Source of the DNA: Gammaproteobacteria bacterium
GTDB taxonomy: Bacteria > Pseudomonadota > Gammaproteobacteria > DSM-16500
Assembly (NCBI GenBank): GCA_013286085.1
Contig: JABDGK010000021.1
Location: 1-34,541 of the forward strand
Length of the DNA: 34,541 bases
Direction: 5' to 3'
Part shown: positions 1-7,442 of the stretch, in pieces
Numbering within the stretch: the first letter of the stretch is position 1
How the letters are laid out: each line of letters starts with the position of its first letter
The notes under the pieces: model-generated
The model's database searches: none
The model's input: only the letters and a program-made list of their open reading frames with translations
Told to the model about the DNA's origin: nothing
Translations under genes and position numbers: made by a program

Positions 1-70
1 GTGCATAGACTTCGCTAGACAAATGCGCGCAGAAGGTTTTTCAGGACGACGAAACTATAAGGAATACATC

Positions 71-1126
71 ATGCGTATTGAATACGATGTAAAATTAGAT
101 TTTAAAGACGTTTTAATCAGACCCAAGCGCAGTATCTTACAATCGCGATCTGAAGTATCGTTAGAGCGCGAATTTCGTTTTAAGCATTCAGGTGTGAAAT
201 GGAAAGGTATTCCTGTTATTGCAGCGAATATGGATCACACTGGCACACTGGCGATGGCGCGTGCCTTAGCTGAACATCAATTAATGACAGCGTTAGATAA
301 ATTTATTTCGTTGGAAGATTGGGTGCGATTTGCAAAAGATCATCCTGACGCGTTGTCTTCTTGCTTTGCATCCATTGGTATTAGTGAGCAGGATTTTGAT
401 AAGCTGGCTGAACTATCCAAAGTCGTGAATTTTTCTTATATCTGTTTAGACGCAGCAAATGGTTACACTGAAAAATATGTGGAATTCTTAGCGCGGTTGC
501 GTAAAGCGTATCCCGGAAAAGTGATCATGGCAGGAAACGTGGTGACCGGTGAAATGGTTGAAGAATTAATTCTTTCGGGTGCTGATGTTGTAAAAATTGG
601 CATTGGTCCAGGTTCTGTTTGTACAACGCGCGAAAAAACCGGCGTTGGCTATCCACAATTGTCAGCGATTATCGAATGTGCTGATGCTGCGCATGGCTTG
701 GGCGGGCATGTCGTTGCGGATGGTGGTTGTGTCACACCGGGTGATGTCGCGAAAGCATTTGCTGCCGGTGCTGACTTTGTGATGTTAGGTGGTATGTTTG
801 CGGGTCATGATGAATGCTCTGGTGATGTTATCGAAGAAAGTGGCCGTCGCTTCAAACGTTTTTACGGCATGAGTTCAAAAGAAGCGATGGAAAAACATCA
901 TGGTGCTGTTGCAGAGTATCGTGCTAGCGAAGGTCGTTCTGTGAATGTGCCTTATCGTGGTCCTGTTAAAGATACTATTTTAGATATTTTGGGCGGTGTG
1001 CGTTCTACTTGTACTTATGTTGGTGCACAACGTTTGAAAGAGTTATCAAAGCGCACAACATTTATCCGCGTGACTAAACAGCTCAACGAAATTTTTGTGC
1101 CTTATCAAACCAGCACAAACAAATAG
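71..1126 (+). CDS. guaC: GMP reductase
   Basis: Converts GMP to IMP with NADPH, releasing ammonia, and so lets the cell rebalance guanine and adenine nucleotides in the cytosol. The 351-aa product has the family N-terminus ([10 protein letters not shown]), the AANMD segment, and the IMPDH/GMPR signature [20 protein letters not shown] with the catalytic Cys at residue 184. A glycine-rich phosphate-binding region (VVADGGC, then [11 protein letters not shown]) follows. Length matches E. coli GuaC (about 347 aa). An in-frame start 48 nt upstream exists, but the ATG at 71 gives the canonical MRIE N-terminus and has an AAGGA ribosome site 8 nt ahead. A terminator-like hairpin follows, so it looks monocistronic. 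IMPDH is excluded by the lack of a CBS insert and by the length. Confidence 0.96.
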   Translation: MRIEYDVKLDFKDVLIRPKRSILQSRSEVSLEREFRFKHSGVKWKGIPVIAANMDHTGTLAMARALAEHQLMTALDKFISLEDWVRFAKDHPDALSSCFASIGISEQDFDKLAELSKVVNFSYICLDAANGYTEKYVEFLARLRKAYPGKVIMAGNVVTGEMVEELILSGADVVKIGIGPGSVCTTREKTGVGYPQLSAIIECADAAHGLGGHVVADGGCVTPGDVAKAFAAGADFVMLGGMFAGHDECSGDVIEESGRRFKRFYGMSSKEAMEKHHGAVAEYRASEGRSVNVPYRGPVKDTILDILGGVRSTCTYVGAQRLKELSKRTTFIRVTKQLNEIFVPYQTSTNK

Positions 1127-1136
1127 AAAATCGCTT

Positions 1137-1178
1137 GACGGCAATGGAGAGATCCATTACATTGCCGTCTCTTCTTTT
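1137..1178 (+). terminator. Probable intrinsic terminator of guaC
   Basis: A perfect 10-bp stem (GACGGCAATG / CATTGCCGTC, arms 1137-1146 and 1160-1169) is followed by the pyrimidine-rich tract TCTTCTTTT. It sits 11 nt after the guaC stop codon. The T tract is interrupted by C, so termination strength is uncertain. Confidence 0.65.
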
Positions 1179-1204
1179 ATCTCATCACTATTTATCCCCA
1201 TTTA

Positions 1205-1233
1205 TTGAATCGTCTATACGATTGCTATATCAT
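1205..1233 (+). promoter_or_regulatory. Candidate sigma70 promoter for the outer-membrane gene at 1347
   Basis: A TTGAAT hexamer (1205-1210) and a TATCAT hexamer (1228-1233) are separated by 17 bp; they match the consensus at 4 of 6 and 5 of 6 positions. It would leave a 5' leader of roughly 105 nt before the ATG at 1347. Found by eye only. Confidence 0.45.
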
Positions 1234-1346
1234 ACCGATTCTTTTTTACTCGGAAGAAACAAATTTTAACCAGGAAGATGTGGATAAAAAACAGCACAGT
1301 GATCATAAAAGTTTACAACAAGAATACAGGTTATAGGAGTTAGATC

Positions 1347-1883
1347 ATGTTTAAAAAATTATTAATTGCAAGCGCAGTATTGGCCATCACAAGCAATGTT
1401 GCTTTGGCTAACGGCGGCGCGCCTTATGTCGGTCTTGGTACGGGCGTTATTGCTAACACAGCTAGCACCACAAGTTACAGAGGCGTACCCGGCATCTTAT
1501 TTGTGGGTTACGGCGCAGGCATGGGTCAAGGCCTTTATCTTGGCGGTGAAGTTTTTGGAACGCTTGGTGCCATTACTGCTAAAGACAATGGGTTAAAATC
1601 CACTTATAACTATGGCATTAGCTTTATTCCAGGATTGATGATTAGCGATCATACGATGGGTTTTGCACGTTTAGGTTTAGCACGTACCCACTTTACACCG
1701 AAAGGTAATATAAAAAGTACTACCGCGAGCGGTGTGCAAGTCGGTTTAGGTTTGCAAACTAGCTTGACTCAAAATTGGGATTTACGTGGTGAGTATACTT
1801 ATACCGCAAGCAAAAATATTAGCGGATTAGGTCGTCCAAGCACAGATGCAGCGACAGGTAGTTTAGTTTATAAGTTTGATTAA
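1347..1883 (+). CDS. Outer-membrane beta-barrel protein, paralog 1 of 3
   Basis: A 178-aa secreted protein with a clear Sec signal peptide (MFKK start, hydrophobic core, cleavage near ALA at about 20-22). The mature part alternates polar and hydrophobic residues and is rich in Gly and Tyr, as in 8-strand OmpA/Opa-type barrels. It shares blocks with the next gene: GVxGxxxVGY, YNYGxxxxPGxxIxD, FARxGxxRxHF and the strand DLRGEYxYT, so the two are paralogs. AGGAG ribosome site at the usual distance. It ends in KFD rather than in a terminal aromatic residue, which is atypical for BAM substrates. Probable role is as a structural or surface porin-like protein; the specific function is unknown. Confidence 0.8.
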   Translation: MFKKLLIASAVLAITSNVALANGGAPYVGLGTGVIANTASTTSYRGVPGILFVGYGAGMGQGLYLGGEVFGTLGAITAKDNGLKSTYNYGISFIPGLMISDHTMGFARLGLARTHFTPKGNIKSTTASGVQVGLGLQTSLTQNWDLRGEYTYTASKNISGLGRPSTDAATGSLVYKFD

Positions 1884-1903
1884 CACGAAGATACCCATCT
1901 AGT

Positions 1904-1933
1904 ACTACACCGAGCCGCGCGCGGCTCGGTAGT
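1904..1933. repeat. Short GC-rich palindrome, family CGAGCCGCGCGCG
   Basis: Perfect 18-bp palindrome CGAGCCGCGCGCGGCTCG at 1911-1928, with imperfect ACTAC/GTAGT extensions outside it. It has no T run, so it is not a classical terminator. The same outer arms and the same GTAGT flank occur in the 69-bp inverted repeat at 21272-21340, so this looks like a shortened copy of a dispersed family. It lies between the first two outer-membrane genes. Confidence 0.75.
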
Positions 1934-2024
1934 GCATTCAAGCTTGCATTGCTAATATAGTGTTATTCTTATATGATTTCTGTTTGTTTGAGTTGTATAA
2001 CTCGCGGAATAATGGGAGAAGAGG

Positions 2025-2639
2025 ATGTTAAAGAAATTATTAAGCGCTATGTTAAGCGCAGCACTGTTGATGAGCGCAAGCACCTCATTTGCGCAACCAG
2101 GCGTATATCTGGGCGCAGCACTGGGTGCGAATCAAGGCTCTTGGAGCGTGCGAGATAACAAAGGTAACAATTATGGTTTCGGTACTCGAGGTGCTATTGG
2201 CACATTGCTTGCGGGTTATGCATTTAATGCAGACCATTTTTATTTGGGTGTAGAAGGTTTTGCTACTGAAGCGAGTAATAAAAGTGGCACCAAGGCCATC
2301 AGTAACACAGTAACACGCTACATAAGACAAACGTATAGCTATGGTTTAGGTGTGCTGCCAGGATTTATCATCAATGATGGCGCCATTGTTTTTGCCCGTG
2401 TCGGCGCTGTGCGCAGTCATTTCCAAGTTCGTGACAGTTCGCCGAGTTTAACTGTTAGTAATGCGCCTACACAAACAGGTGCGCAAGTCGGTGCAGGTAT
2501 TCAAATGGCGATTTCACAGGGTTTTGATTTACGCGGTGAATACGTTTATTCAACATATAATAGCTATAGCAATACCAATGGTCGTTTTACCCCGCGCGAC
2601 AGTCAAGTTAATTTAGGCGTTATTTATCGATTAGGTTGA
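2025..2639 (+). CDS. Outer-membrane beta-barrel protein, paralog 2 of 3
   Basis: 204 aa with a signal peptide (MLKKLLSAM start, cleavage near SFA at about 21-23) and a mature region of amphipathic strands rich in Gly, Tyr and Asn. It is clearly homologous to the preceding gene: YSYGLGVLPGFIINDG, FARVGAVRSHF, QVGAGIQMA and FDLRGEYVYS line up strand by strand. Extra loop residues account for the greater length. Ribosome site GGGAGAAGAGG lies directly before the ATG. The C-terminus is YRLG, without a terminal Phe. Tandem duplication with divergence in the loops suggests surface-exposed variation. Function beyond an outer-membrane barrel cannot be told. Confidence 0.8.
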   Translation: MLKKLLSAMLSAALLMSASTSFAQPGVYLGAALGANQGSWSVRDNKGNNYGFGTRGAIGTLLAGYAFNADHFYLGVEGFATEASNKSGTKAISNTVTRYIRQTYSYGLGVLPGFIINDGAIVFARVGAVRSHFQVRDSSPSLTVSNAPTQTGAQVGAGIQMAISQGFDLRGEYVYSTYNSYSNTNGRFTPRDSQVNLGVIYRLG

Positions 2640-2650
2640 GTAGCTTGCTT

Positions 2651-2687
2651 ACCCAGATGGCTACTATGCTATTTGGGTTTTCTTTAT
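2651..2687 (+). terminator. Weak terminator-like hairpin between outer-membrane genes 2 and 3
   Basis: ACCCAGAT (2651-2658) pairs with ATTTGGGT (2671-2678) with one G-T wobble; a loop of about 12 nt lies between them and TTTCTTTAT follows. It could attenuate read-through into the third barrel gene. Confidence 0.4.
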
Positions 2688-2706
2688 ATTCTTGTTGGAG
2701 GTTGGC

Positions 2707-3306
2707 ATGAAGGGAATCAATCGTTTAACACTGGGTGTATCAAGTATCGCTCTGTTCATGATGAGCCATCTGGTTAATGCGGCGATGCCAGTGCCATTTG
2801 GATGGTATTTGGAAGGCAATCTTGGCAAATCTTACACAAATAAAATATTTCCGGGTCGTGTCCAAAATACCGGACTTGGTTGGAATGTGAATGGCGGCTA
2901 TAAGTTCACGCAATACGTTGCTGTGGATGTTGGCTTGACGCGTTATGCGCAGGCGCGTGTGCAGACTTTTCAGGGTACAACGGTTGCGACAGATTCGCAT
3001 TATTCTTATGACATCGCTGGCAAATTCATATTACCTCTTGCTCATAGTGGCGCAGAGATATTTGGTAAATTAGGCATTGCGCGTATTAATTCATATACGT
3101 CTTTGACAAACCAAGGCGCTGCACAAGCACAAGGGTTTGTTTTCAATACGGGTGTGCATAGCTCTAGTGGCGCTTATTTTGGCGCAGGTGCGGATTTTGC
3201 GGTGACGCCAAATATTTTGACCAATGTACAATGGATGCGTGTAACAGGTAGTCGTGCAACGGGGCGTGCGGATTTGGCGTCTGCGGGCTTGTCTTATATT
3301 TTTTAA
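2707..3306 (+). CDS. Outer-membrane beta-barrel protein (OmpA-like N-domain type), paralog 3 of 3
   Basis: 199 aa with a signal peptide (MKGINR start, cleavage near VNA at about 24-26), then an 8-strand type barrel. Blocks include WYLEGNLGKSY, LGWNVNGGYKF, VAVDVGLTRYA, GKLGIARIN and ITS-like strand ends. It finishes in LSYIF, with the terminal Phe expected for BAM recognition, unlike its two neighbours. It is more distant from the other two and closer to the generic OmpA-like/outer-membrane beta-barrel family. The ATG at 2707 is preferred over an upstream in-frame TTG because TTGGAGG lies 5 nt ahead of it. Role: surface or structural; no further assignment is possible. Confidence 0.8.
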   Translation: MKGINRLTLGVSSIALFMMSHLVNAAMPVPFGWYLEGNLGKSYTNKIFPGRVQNTGLGWNVNGGYKFTQYVAVDVGLTRYAQARVQTFQGTTVATDSHYSYDIAGKFILPLAHSGAEIFGKLGIARINSYTSLTNQGAAQAQGFVFNTGVHSSSGAYFGAGADFAVTPNILTNVQWMRVTGSRATGRADLASAGLSYIF

Positions 3307-3308
3307 AA

Positions 3309-3439
3309 GTAGTCCGTATTTCTGAGCTATCCCCACGAATTTTTCATTCCCCAGTCAATTGCTCTTAGGGCGGTTTCAACACTGATGGGGAATGAAAAAT
3401 TCGCGGGGATAGCTCAGGGCGAAGCGCAATCCGGGCTAC
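3309..3439. repeat. Remnant outer repeat flanking the 96-bp element
   Basis: Left flank GTAGTCCGTATT and right flank GCGAAGCGCAATCCGGGCTAC form a degenerate inverted pair (GTAGCCCGGATT on the complement, 10 of 12 matching). The MITE therefore probably sits within an older palindromic repeat of the GTAGCCCGGATTGCGC type. This is inferred from two short arms only. Confidence 0.4.
3322..3417. mobile_element. 96-bp MITE-like element with 32-bp terminal inverted repeats
   Basis: Arms 3322-3353 and 3386-3417 are inverted repeats of 32 bp with a single mismatch, starting CTGAGCTATCCCCACG and separated by 32 bp. The same end sequence bounds the 209-bp insertion at 21225-21433. The tips (CTGA, then ATCCCC) resemble those of IS10/Tn10 in the IS4 family, as far as I recall those ends. 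There is no coding capacity, so it would need a transposase in trans. No clear target duplication remains at this copy. It lies between convergent genes. Confidence 0.8.
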
Positions 3440-4104
3440 GAAAAAATTTTTGTTAACCAGTCTGCCATATCGCGAATTTCTTTTTCATTTACACTGTGAG
3501 CCATCTGATAACTATGCCAAGAGGTTGCTAATCCCAGACGGTTTAATGTGTCACAGCTTTCTAATCCTATGGTGTAAGGAATAATGGGATCTTGTGTGCC
3601 ATGGGCTACAAAAATAGGTGTGGTTTGATTTGCTGGGTGTATTTCTGGTTTTGATGTAGGCAGGTAGCCAGATAATGCCATAATTCCAGCCAATTTATGC
3701 GGAAACGCTAATCCTGTCATTAATGCAATCACAGCGCCTTGTGAAAAACCAGCGAGAATAATTTTTTCAGAAGGAATGCCGCGTTCATTTTCTCGCGCAA
3801 TCAACTTCTTTAATTCATCGATTGATTCAGTCATGCCATTCATATCAACACGCTGATGAATATCCATTGAGGTAATGTCATACCATGCCGGCATAATATA
3901 ACCATTATTGATAGTTACGGCTTTTAATGGTGCATTTGGGAAAACAAATCGGAGAGGTTTAGATGAAGGTAAATGTAATTCAGGCACAATGGGTGCAAAA
4001 TCATTACCATCGGCTCCCAAGCCATGGAGTAAAATAACGGTGCCGATGGGTGACATAGAAGGATTAATTTCAATGGTGGACAATAAATTATTCGTTGATG
4101 TCAT
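3436..4104 (-). CDS. Carboxylesterase / acyl-protein-thioesterase-like alpha/beta hydrolase
   Basis: 222-aa cytosolic serine hydrolase of the carboxylesterase/phospholipase family (EstB/YpfH and acyl-protein thioesterase type). It shows the oxyanion segment LLHGLGADGNDF (26-37), the nucleophile elbow GFSQG with Ser121, Asp172 in GTQDPIIP and His203 in MAHSV, which together complete the triad. There is no signal peptide. Length is typical (about 220 aa). Likely hydrolyses short-chain esters or thioesters; in a host-associated bacterium, deacylation of lipids or proteins is possible but is not shown by the sequence. AGGT precedes the ATG. Transcribed alone, divergently from the pilin gene. Confidence 0.88.
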   Translation of the reverse strand: MTSTNNLLSTIEINPSMSPIGTVILLHGLGADGNDFAPIVPELHLPSSKPLRFVFPNAPLKAVTINNGYIMPAWYDITSMDIHQRVDMNGMTESIDELKKLIARENERGIPSEKIILAGFSQGAVIALMTGLAFPHKLAGIMALSGYLPTSKPEIHPANQTTPIFVAHGTQDPIIPYTIGLESCDTLNRLGLATSWHSYQMAHSVNEKEIRDMADWLTKIFS

Positions 4105-4268
4105 TATAAATACCTAAAAAATAGTTATCTTTCTTATAGCTCTTGCTTAGCGGAATGGGAAATAGTAATCTTTACCAATAAATTCGCAAGTTAATTCATG
4201 GATGTCTGTAGTTCGTCAAATAAACTAGAGACAAAAAACCAACTTTTTGGTGGTGAAAAAGGAATAAG

Positions 4269-4733
4269 ATGATGAAGAAGCACATTAAGTCGACCGCAGG
4301 CGTTACCCTCTTAGAAATCATGTTGGTGTTGGCAATCGCATCCATGGTTATTGTTATGTCCATTCGTTACTATCAGAATGCAACCAACGCTAACAATACG
4401 AATGCTATTTTGTCTGAAATTCAGAATATTACTGCAGCGGCTGATGGTTTAGCGCAAGGTACCGGCACTTATTCAGCGGCATCCAATGCTTCTGTAGCAA
4501 CAGTGGCTGGTTCCACAAACATGGTGACACCGTATGGTGCAGCGAGCACAATTTCGATCGGAACAGCGAGTGGTTCAACTTATGCCGTGACAGTAAGCGC
4601 CATTCCCATTTCGGTTTGTATTTCGCTATCAGCGAAGCTGAAATCTAACACGAAATTTACTTCGCCAACCTGCGCAGCGAAGTCCGGTACAGGTAACACT
4701 TCCTTGACCTATACTTACAACGCATCGAGCTGA
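4269..4733 (+). CDS. Type IV pilin-like protein with class III prepilin signal
   Basis: 154 aa. The N-terminus has a basic leader ending in Gly11, then VTLLEIMLVLAIASMV, which is a prepilin peptidase site with Glu at mature position +5 followed by a long hydrophobic helix. The mature domain is Ser/Thr/Ala rich and has exactly two Cys (117 and 135) bracketing the C-terminal region, as in the pilin disulfide-bonded D-region. It resembles type IVb/PilS-like minor pilins more than classical PilA. Tandem ATG codons (4269, 4272) follow AAGGA; either can serve. No peptidase, ATPase or secretin gene is nearby, so assembly machinery must be encoded elsewhere. A strong terminator follows. Confidence 0.85.
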   Translation: MMKKHIKSTAGVTLLEIMLVLAIASMVIVMSIRYYQNATNANNTNAILSEIQNITAAADGLAQGTGTYSAASNASVATVAGSTNMVTPYGAASTISIGTASGSTYAVTVSAIPISVCISLSAKLKSNTKFTSPTCAAKSGTGNTSLTYTYNASS

Positions 4734-4745
4734 TATTGTAAAAAT

Positions 4746-4777
4746 AAAAAACCATGGCACATGCCATGGTTTTTTTT
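4746..4777. terminator. Strong intrinsic terminator, probably bidirectional
   Basis: ACCATGGCA / TGCCATGGT form a perfect 9-bp stem with a 2-nt loop (4751-4770). It is flanked by an A run on the left and seven T on the right. It lies between the convergent pilin gene (+) and the small secreted protein (-), so it can serve both. Confidence 0.9.
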
Positions 4778-4788
4778 CGCCTAGCGTT

Positions 4789-5187
4789 TTATTTTGTTGT
4801 GATGAATTGGCATGTTTGTAAGCTAATGCGGCATTGCAAAATATTCTTGTTTAGTTTGTGCCAGGCGAGCGATGTTGTATCAGCGGTGAGATTTTCTTTG
4901 GTAAGAAAAACCCCCAGGTAAGTATTATCTTTTTTATCGTCGCCGTTATAGTAGCAATGTGCTTCGCCTTCCGGTGCGTCTTTCATCCATTCGGCTAACG
5001 CGAAATTTTGGACGTTATTTTTGAAGTAGGCTAATGCAGATGGAGATATGAGTGAGCCACTATCTAGATTCAATGGTTGCCAGCCGTGCCAAAAGCCGGC
5101 TTTAATTTCAGCAATAGTTGGGCAAGGTTCTGCAAAGCTAGTCGTCGCAGTCAATAATAGACCGATAAAAAATAATTTTTTAAACAT
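4789..5187 (-). CDS. Small secreted cysteine-containing protein, unknown function
   Basis: 132 aa with a signal peptide (MFKKLFFIGLLLTATTSFA, cleavage before EPC). The mature part has four Cys (AEPCPT, AHCYY, LQCRIS, QTCQF), suggesting two disulfides in the periplasm or outside the cell. The mature start CPTIAEIKAGFWHGW resembles small DUF3757-like secreted proteins known from Legionellales, but this is a guess. The reading frame stays open to 5301, yet that extension runs into a palindromic repeat; the ATG at 5187 has an AGGA site and starts the signal peptide, so it is preferred. Function not recognised. Confidence 0.72.
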   Translation of the reverse strand: MFKKLFFIGLLLTATTSFAEPCPTIAEIKAGFWHGWQPLNLDSGSLISPSALAYFKNNVQNFALAEWMKDAPEGEAHCYYNGDDKKDNTYLGVFLTKENLTADTTSLAWHKLNKNILQCRISLQTCQFITTK

Positions 5188-5239
5188 GATTTGTTTCCTG
5201 TAATTGAGAATTTTGATTTTTAAATGGGGGGAGGGAACT

Positions 5240-5306
5240 GTAGGGTGGACAAAGCGCAGCGTGTCTACCGAATAATGGTGGACACGCTGCGCTTTGTCCA
5301 CCTTGC
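5240..5306. repeat. Dispersed inverted repeat, GGTGGACAAAGCGCAGCG family, copy A
   Basis: Two 26-bp arms (5244-5269 and 5277-5302) are inverted copies with one mismatch and a 7-bp spacer. Each arm is itself bounded by GGTGGACA and TGTCCACC. Related copies are at 13745-13813, 21207-21450 (interrupted) and 26080-26111. It lies between metK and the small secreted gene, upstream of the latter. No T tract. Confidence 0.85.
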
Positions 5307-5332
5307 GATTTATTCAACAGATATTGGCAGGA

Positions 5333-5348
5333 GGCGCAATCTTGCGCC
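5333..5348. other. Short perfect hairpin downstream of metK
   Basis: GGCGCAATCTTGCGCC is a 7-bp stem with a 2-nt loop about 28 nt past the metK stop codon. On the metK strand it is followed by TCCTGCC rather than T, so it may stabilise the 3' end more than terminate transcription. Confidence 0.35.
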
Positions 5349-5375
5349 AAATCACCAATCTAGTCAATCAGCTTT

Positions 5376-6539
5376 TTAAGCTAGTTTTGCTGCTGCGCGC
5401 AACATATCCGCTTTATCCGTTTTTTCCCAGCCGACATGTAAATCTTCCCGACCAAAGTGACCATAACTCGCCGTTGGTAAATAGATTGGATGAAGCAAAT
5501 CGAGCATTTTAATGATGCCATAGGGCCGAAGATCAAAGTGTTCTCGAATTAATTGGATGATGAGACTATCTGCAATTTTCCCCGTGCCGAAAGTTTCAAC
5601 ATGAATGGCAATAGGTGCCGCTACGCCAATTGCATAAGAAATCTGAATTTCACAGCGTTCAGCAATGCCTGCGGCGACAATATTTTTTGCAACATAGCGA
5701 CCCGCGTAAGCGCCGGAGCGATCCACTTTCGAAGGGTCTTTGCCAGAAAAACAACCGCCACCATGTCTTGCCATGCCGCCATAGGAGTCAACAATAATTT
5801 TTCGCCCAGTTAAGCCGCAATCACTTAATGGCCCGCCAATGACAAAACGACCTGTGGGGTTAACAAAAAAACGGGTGTTTTTTGTTAGATAATGATCGGG
5901 AATAGTAGGCTTAATAATTTCTTCAACCACGGCTTCAACAAGGTCATGTTGCGCGATATCAGGATCATGTTGGGTGGATAACACAACGGCATCAACGCTG
6001 GTTGGTTTGCCATTGACATAATGAAATGTAATTTGGCTTTTTGCATCGGGGCGCAGCCAAGGCAGTTTTTTTGTTTTGCGAAGTTTGGCTTGTTGCATCA
6101 TGAGTCGATGAGCATATGTAATCGGTGCCGGCATTAGCACTTCTGTTTCATTGCTTGCATAACCAAACATTAAGCCTTGATCGCCAGCGCCTTGATCTTC
6201 TTTTTGGCTTCTGTCGACACCTTGAGCAATATCGGGTGATTGCTTACCAATTGCTGACATGACGGCACAGGATTGCCAGTCAAACCCCATCTCGGAGCTG
6301 TTATAGCCAATTTGTTTGATCACATCGCGGGTAATATGGTCAACGTCAACCCAGGCGGAGGTGGTAATTTCACCACCGACTAATACCATACCTGTTTTAA
6401 CAAATGTTTCACAGGCAACACGCGCATGGGGATCCTTCGTTAAAATCGCATCAAGAATTGCATCGGAAACTTGATCGGCAATTTTATCGGGATGACCCTC
6501 AGAAACAGATTCTGAAGTAAAAAGAAAATCATTTTCCAT
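5376..6539 (-). CDS. metK: S-adenosylmethionine synthase
   Basis: Makes S-adenosylmethionine from ATP and methionine in the cytosol, with Mg and K ions. 387 aa, near E. coli MetK (384). It carries SEGHPDK with catalytic His16, DQGLMFGYA, and the P-loop-like signature [19 protein letters not shown]. All three domains are intact through the C-terminal YGHFGRED. The usual Ala in GGGAFSGKD is Cys here, a mild variation. The mannose synthase gene lies 8 nt upstream on the same strand, so they are probably co-transcribed. AAGGAT precedes the ATG. No MetJ-box array or SAM riboswitch was recognised upstream. Confidence 0.97.
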   Translation of the reverse strand: MENDFLFTSESVSEGHPDKIADQVSDAILDAILTKDPHARVACETFVKTGMVLVGGEITTSAWVDVDHITRDVIKQIGYNSSEMGFDWQSCAVMSAIGKQSPDIAQGVDRSQKEDQGAGDQGLMFGYASNETEVLMPAPITYAHRLMMQQAKLRKTKKLPWLRPDAKSQITFHYVNGKPTSVDAVVLSTQHDPDIAQHDLVEAVVEEIIKPTIPDHYLTKNTRFFVNPTGRFVIGGPLSDCGLTGRKIIVDSYGGMARHGGGCFSGKDPSKVDRSGAYAGRYVAKNIVAAGIAERCEIQISYAIGVAAPIAIHVETFGTGKIADSLIIQLIREHFDLRPYGIIKMLDLLHPIYLPTASYGHFGREDLHVGWEKTDKADMLRAAAKLA

Positions 6540-6547
6540 GGGATTTT

Positions 6548-7288
6548 TTATCCTTCAGCCGTGTGGGTGGTTATTTTATGCCACAAAAGGTATGTGATAT
6601 GGCGCAGATAATCAAACGAGATTTTGACATTGAGTTTGCTCGTGCCTTGTTGGCGTTGCGAAAAATAAATAGGGATTTCGCGAATGTGGTGACAATGACA
6701 TTTAATAATGATTTCTAAACCAATTTTCCAGCCAATAGGCTTTAATGTGTCACCCGCTAATAATGTTTGTTTGCGAATAGCTAAGAAGCCTGATAAGGGA
6801 TCTTTGACAGGGATACGCAAAAAGAATTGTGCAATCCATGCGGCGAGTTTAGAGGTAAAAACGCGTGTAATAGGCCAGCTTGGATCTGTGCTACCGCCAG
6901 GAATATAACGCGAACCAATGACAGCATCCACTGTCGGATCGTTTAAAATCGTTAACATGTCGGGAATTTTTTCGGGAGGGTGGCTTAGGTCGGCATCCAT
7001 TGTAATTAAAATAGGATATTGTGCAGCATCATAGCCATCAAGAATGGATTGGCTTAAATCCCGTTTTTTGCCATGCCGAGTAAGCAGTTTTAGCCAAGGG
7101 TATTGTATAGAGAGCTGTTTAGCAACAGCGAGTGTATTGTCTTGGCTGTTGTCATCCGCAAGGATGACTTCGAAATCACGTGAGCCAAAATTAACCTGCG
7201 CAATACGCTTTACTAAATTCGGAAGATTGTTGGCTTCATGATAAGTTGGAATGATGATAGAAAATCCATCGTTACTCACGATGTGCAT
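6548..7288 (-). CDS. Polyprenol-phosphate mannosyltransferase (DPM1-like, GT2 family)
   Basis: 246 aa. A GT-A fold begins [15 protein letters not shown], with ADDNSQDNT at about 44-52 and the metal-binding [10 protein letters not shown] (Asp98, Asp100). The C-terminal segment [16 protein letters not shown] is typical of dolichol/polyprenol-phosphate mannose synthases that lack membrane helices. It would transfer mannose (or a related hexose) from GDP-sugar to a polyprenyl phosphate at the cytoplasmic face, supplying a lipid-linked donor. AAGGGA precedes the ATG. It is the first gene of a pair with metK and is divergent from two GT-C-like membrane proteins that could use such a donor. The sugar cannot be read from the sequence. 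Confidence 0.9.
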   Translation of the reverse strand: MHIVSNDGFSIIIPTYHEANNLPNLVKRIAQVNFGSRDFEVILADDNSQDNTLAVAKQLSIQYPWLKLLTRHGKKRDLSQSILDGYDAAQYPILITMDADLSHPPEKIPDMLTILNDPTVDAVIGSRYIPGGSTDPSWPITRVFTSKLAAWIAQFFLRIPVKDPLSGFLAIRKQTLLAGDTLKPIGWKIGLEIIIKCHCHHIREIPIYFSQRQQGTSKLNVKISFDYLRHITYLLWHKITTHTAEG

Positions 7289-7341
7289 TGTTAATCCCTT
7301 AATTTATTTACCCTACACCTTACATTGAAATTTCTTCGTAC

Positions 7342-7350
7342 ATTATCGCA
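7342..7350 (-). promoter_or_regulatory. Candidate extended -10 for the mannose synthase/metK pair
   Basis: Reading the minus strand gives TGCGATAAT (extended -10 TGn plus GATAAT), about 55 nt before the ATG at 7288. No convincing -35 was seen. Confidence 0.35.
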
Positions 7351-7442
7351 TATATATTGCAAACACAATTCTTGATTGTTTGTCGCTTGCTAGTTGCAAG
7401 TTGATCAGGCAATCTACAGGATGTTTTGTCAGCGAGGTGTGC

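Noticed and set aside
1904-1933. Intrinsic terminator after the first outer-membrane gene
   Set aside because: The palindrome is strong but is followed by GTAGTGC and not by a T run, and it belongs to a dispersed repeat family.
5188-5301. 38-residue extension of the small secreted protein into repeat copy A
   Set aside because: The extension is translated repeat sequence and would bury the signal peptide; the ATG at 5187 has its own ribosome site.
5376-6600. SAM riboswitch or MetJ operator ahead of metK
   Set aside because: metK lies 8 nt behind the mannose synthase gene, leaving no leader, and no AGACGTCT-like boxes were seen there.
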